Of a DNA stretch of 64,000 nucleotides, positions 61,891 to 64,000 are shown one piece after another. This DNA is from Pegea sp. RAD2-039. Lineage: Eukaryota; Chordata; Thaliacea; Salpida; Salpidae. Position 1 is the stretch's first letter. Each line of letters opens with the position of its first letter. Under the pieces are notes generated by a model that had not been told where the DNA came from, made no database searches, and saw only the letters and a list, made by a program, of their open reading frames with translations. The stretch spans positions 186,001 to 250,000 of the forward strand of contig JAQGEQ010000339.1 of the NCBI GenBank assembly GCA_034620365.1, in the 5' to 3' direction. A program made the translations under genes and the position numbers.

Positions 61891-64000
61891 AAAATAAAAG
61901 ATTTTAAAATAGCAATTTTTAAAAATTGAAAACTTTAACTTTTTTTAATAAATGATGATTTAAATCTGTGTTGATCTCTTGTATCAAATTGAAGGATTAA
62001 AAGCAGAATTTTTTGAATAATCTTCTTATGTTACTGAACAAGCTTAAATTATACAATTTTTTCTGAGTGTGTAGGGTCTATCAAAACCTATAGTTAGTAG
62101 TTGAGAAAATTAATTTAGTGTAAAATTAAAAGCGTTTGGGAATTTTTCTGATGTTTAAACTTCATTAACCTTATCTTTTATTCGTGTCATTCAAGTCAAC
62201 AAATCAGAAGAAGTGACCAACCAAATGATAGTTTACATTTGTTTTCTAATATTATACCACGATTGAGCTTTTGAAATTAGACAAGTTTCATTATTTCTCA
62301 AGACTAAACACACTGGAGACATTTTTCTACAATTTTATTGTTTAGTTTTGATTTTAATCAGTCAATTATATTAAACCTACAATAAGTTGTTCAAACTTTT
62401 TTAGTGAAGACCATCTGACTTAGAACAAATCATCTTTCGACTATGTTGATGTAATTCATGTTCTAACTAAAGTTACCAAAAAATGTTGATCTAGTTTGAT
62501 TGCTAACAAGAAAAAATTCTTTGAATCAAGTGTTTTTAATAAACTTTGTTTGATCGATATGAAAAAGTAAAAATTCTTTAATTTAGTTAAAGTTAAGAAC
62601 TGTATTTTGATGAGAAATGTATTGGCAGTGAAAGAACGTTTTATATAACTTGTGATCGTTTACTTTTTACAAAGAAGGTTGAATAATCTGCTAAGTGATC
62701 GATTACTAAATATATTTGTAGGTTTATCTTCGTAGCTTTTACTTGAAATAAACAAAAGTGTAGAAAAGAATAAACTTTTATTTTCCACAACAAAAGATTT
62801 GATCGTGATTTAGTGCTGAATTTAACGAACAATTTCTTTCCTTTCTTATTTGCTTACAAATAAATCCATAAAATATTTGTGTGGAGAGTTTTCAATTGAA
62901 ATAAGAAGTTAAGTTTTCATTCAAAGTTTTGGAGTTTCAATACTTCTAGAAAGGAATAATCACGACGATTCTAAAAGTAGCTCTACAAAATAAATGTATT
63001 ACAAAAGCAGTTTGTTGTCTGTTTTTGTACATATGAAGTAAAAAGCAAAAATAGCGTCTCGTCGACGAATCGAGACAAATCGATACCGATGAATCTGACT
63101 TTGTCATAAATTCTTTTTACAAAAGCAACTTTAAGAGTTAATATCAAATTCTTAGAATAGTATTTAATAGCTTGGTTCCGTTTTTAAGAAAATACTTTAG
63201 TTTTCATAAATAAAATCTAGAAGATAATGTTCTTGAAAGATACTTTCAAATAATACTAACATTTTAAAAGTTTTTATAAAACAAATACTTGTAATTAAAA
63301 TTGATAAATTTTATACAGTGATGCTGCTTTAGCTCGAAAAAAATCATAAAATAAAAGTTTTTTCTTATATTTGAACAAAATTATATTCTTTTTATCATCT
63401 AAGTTTAGTTTACCTAAAATCAAAAGAAAATTTGAAGTAATCAGCAAAACCAAACTTTTGTTAATATATGAGGAAACATTTTTAGCCTTTTGAAGTGAGT
63501 ATCTATAAATAAAATTCTTTTTTAGCCTTACAAAAAGTGCTCCAATACTTGAATTTATTTTTTTAACGTAGGCAAAAAAATTATAACTTTTTTTATTATT
63601 GTTTTTTTATTTTAGTGAAACTATGTAAGGTTAATAATTTAAGTTAGAAAACAAAATGGTGAAAAACATAAAGTTGTTTGTTAAAGTTAAATCATTCTGC
63701 TGCTTATTTGTAACATAAAATTATTCAAAATAAAGATAATAAATATAAGAACAAATTATAACTCTGTAAATTTCTTATAAAATATTTAACTTTTTGGATA
63801 GTTTTTACAAAAAAGTTAAAAACTTTTGCTTTATATTACATATCAGAAATATTTGATTATTAGATTATAGTATGTTTTATGTAGAATCGATTTTTTTACA
63901 ACTTAAATAGCTTGAAATTGCTACACTCACATTTACTGTTTATCAAATTAAAGGAAGTTTTTGAAAACGGCTTTTAGAAAAAGTTTTTTCAGAGTTTACT
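61891..64000. other. Featureless AT-rich stretch to the window edge
   Basis: No recognisable gene. The minus-strand frame at 62641-62832 has no family I know and is typical of chance frames in AT-rich DNA. Confidence 0.4.

Noticed and set aside
1..64000. Processed retrocopy or pseudogene status for any MHC copy
   Set aside because: All copies keep introns, splice sites, frame and catalytic motifs. I found no internal stop or frameshift in any predicted exon.
1..64000. CRISPR arrays, phage or bacterial operons, rRNA genes
   Set aside because: There are no regularly spaced direct repeats, no polycistronic layout, and the intron-rich structure is clearly animal nuclear DNA.

Overview
This is a eukaryotic (animal) window. 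It is strongly AT-rich outside coding exons. Every gene I can support is a muscle-type (class II) myosin heavy chain (MHC) on the minus strand. Four MHC genes lie head to tail: gene A (1..3740, cut by the left edge inside the motor domain), gene B (8559..19500), gene C (24406..35264) and gene D (42800..53366). Using GT-AG splice sites and reading-frame continuity, I could rebuild B, C and D completely. Each has 38 coding exons with matching intron positions, giving predicted proteins of 1953, 1950 and 1956 residues, the normal length for a sarcomeric MHC. The catalytic motifs (P-loop, switch I, switch II, reactive cysteines, IQ neck) are intact in B, C and D. All of those that fall inside the window are intact in A.

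The host looks like an invertebrate with a compact intron style: most introns are 50-250 bp, with standard stop codons. The SH3-like N-terminal segment contains PYDSKKSCW, which resembles protostome muscle myosins, but I cannot assign a phylum from the sequence alone.

Layout from right to left (the direction of transcription): about 10 kb with no recognisable gene (54.9-64 kb), holding dispersed-repeat fragments and GC-richer islands; gene D; a 7.5 kb spacer that includes the leader intron of C; gene C; a 4.9 kb spacer with the leader exon of B; gene B; a 4.8 kb spacer with a TATA-box promoter and leader exon of A; gene A. The genes appear to share one plan: a short non-coding leader exon, a leader intron of more than 1 kb, then the ATG exon.

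The copies are not simple duplicates. Individual introns switch partner along the array: B resembles D in some, C resembles D in others, and B resembles C in yet others. This is the signature of repeated gene conversion or unequal exchange. Diversity is concentrated in the N-terminal segment, loop 2, the region before the SH helices, and the non-helical C-terminal tailpiece. Coiled-coil exon lengths never change. Gene A has precisely lost the first coding intron. Gene C carries a roughly 0.5 kb insertion in its third coding intron, which is empty in A, B and D. I read the locus as an isoform cluster that uses gene copies to make myosin diversity. I saw no CRISPR array, phage, operon or other prokaryote-like system.
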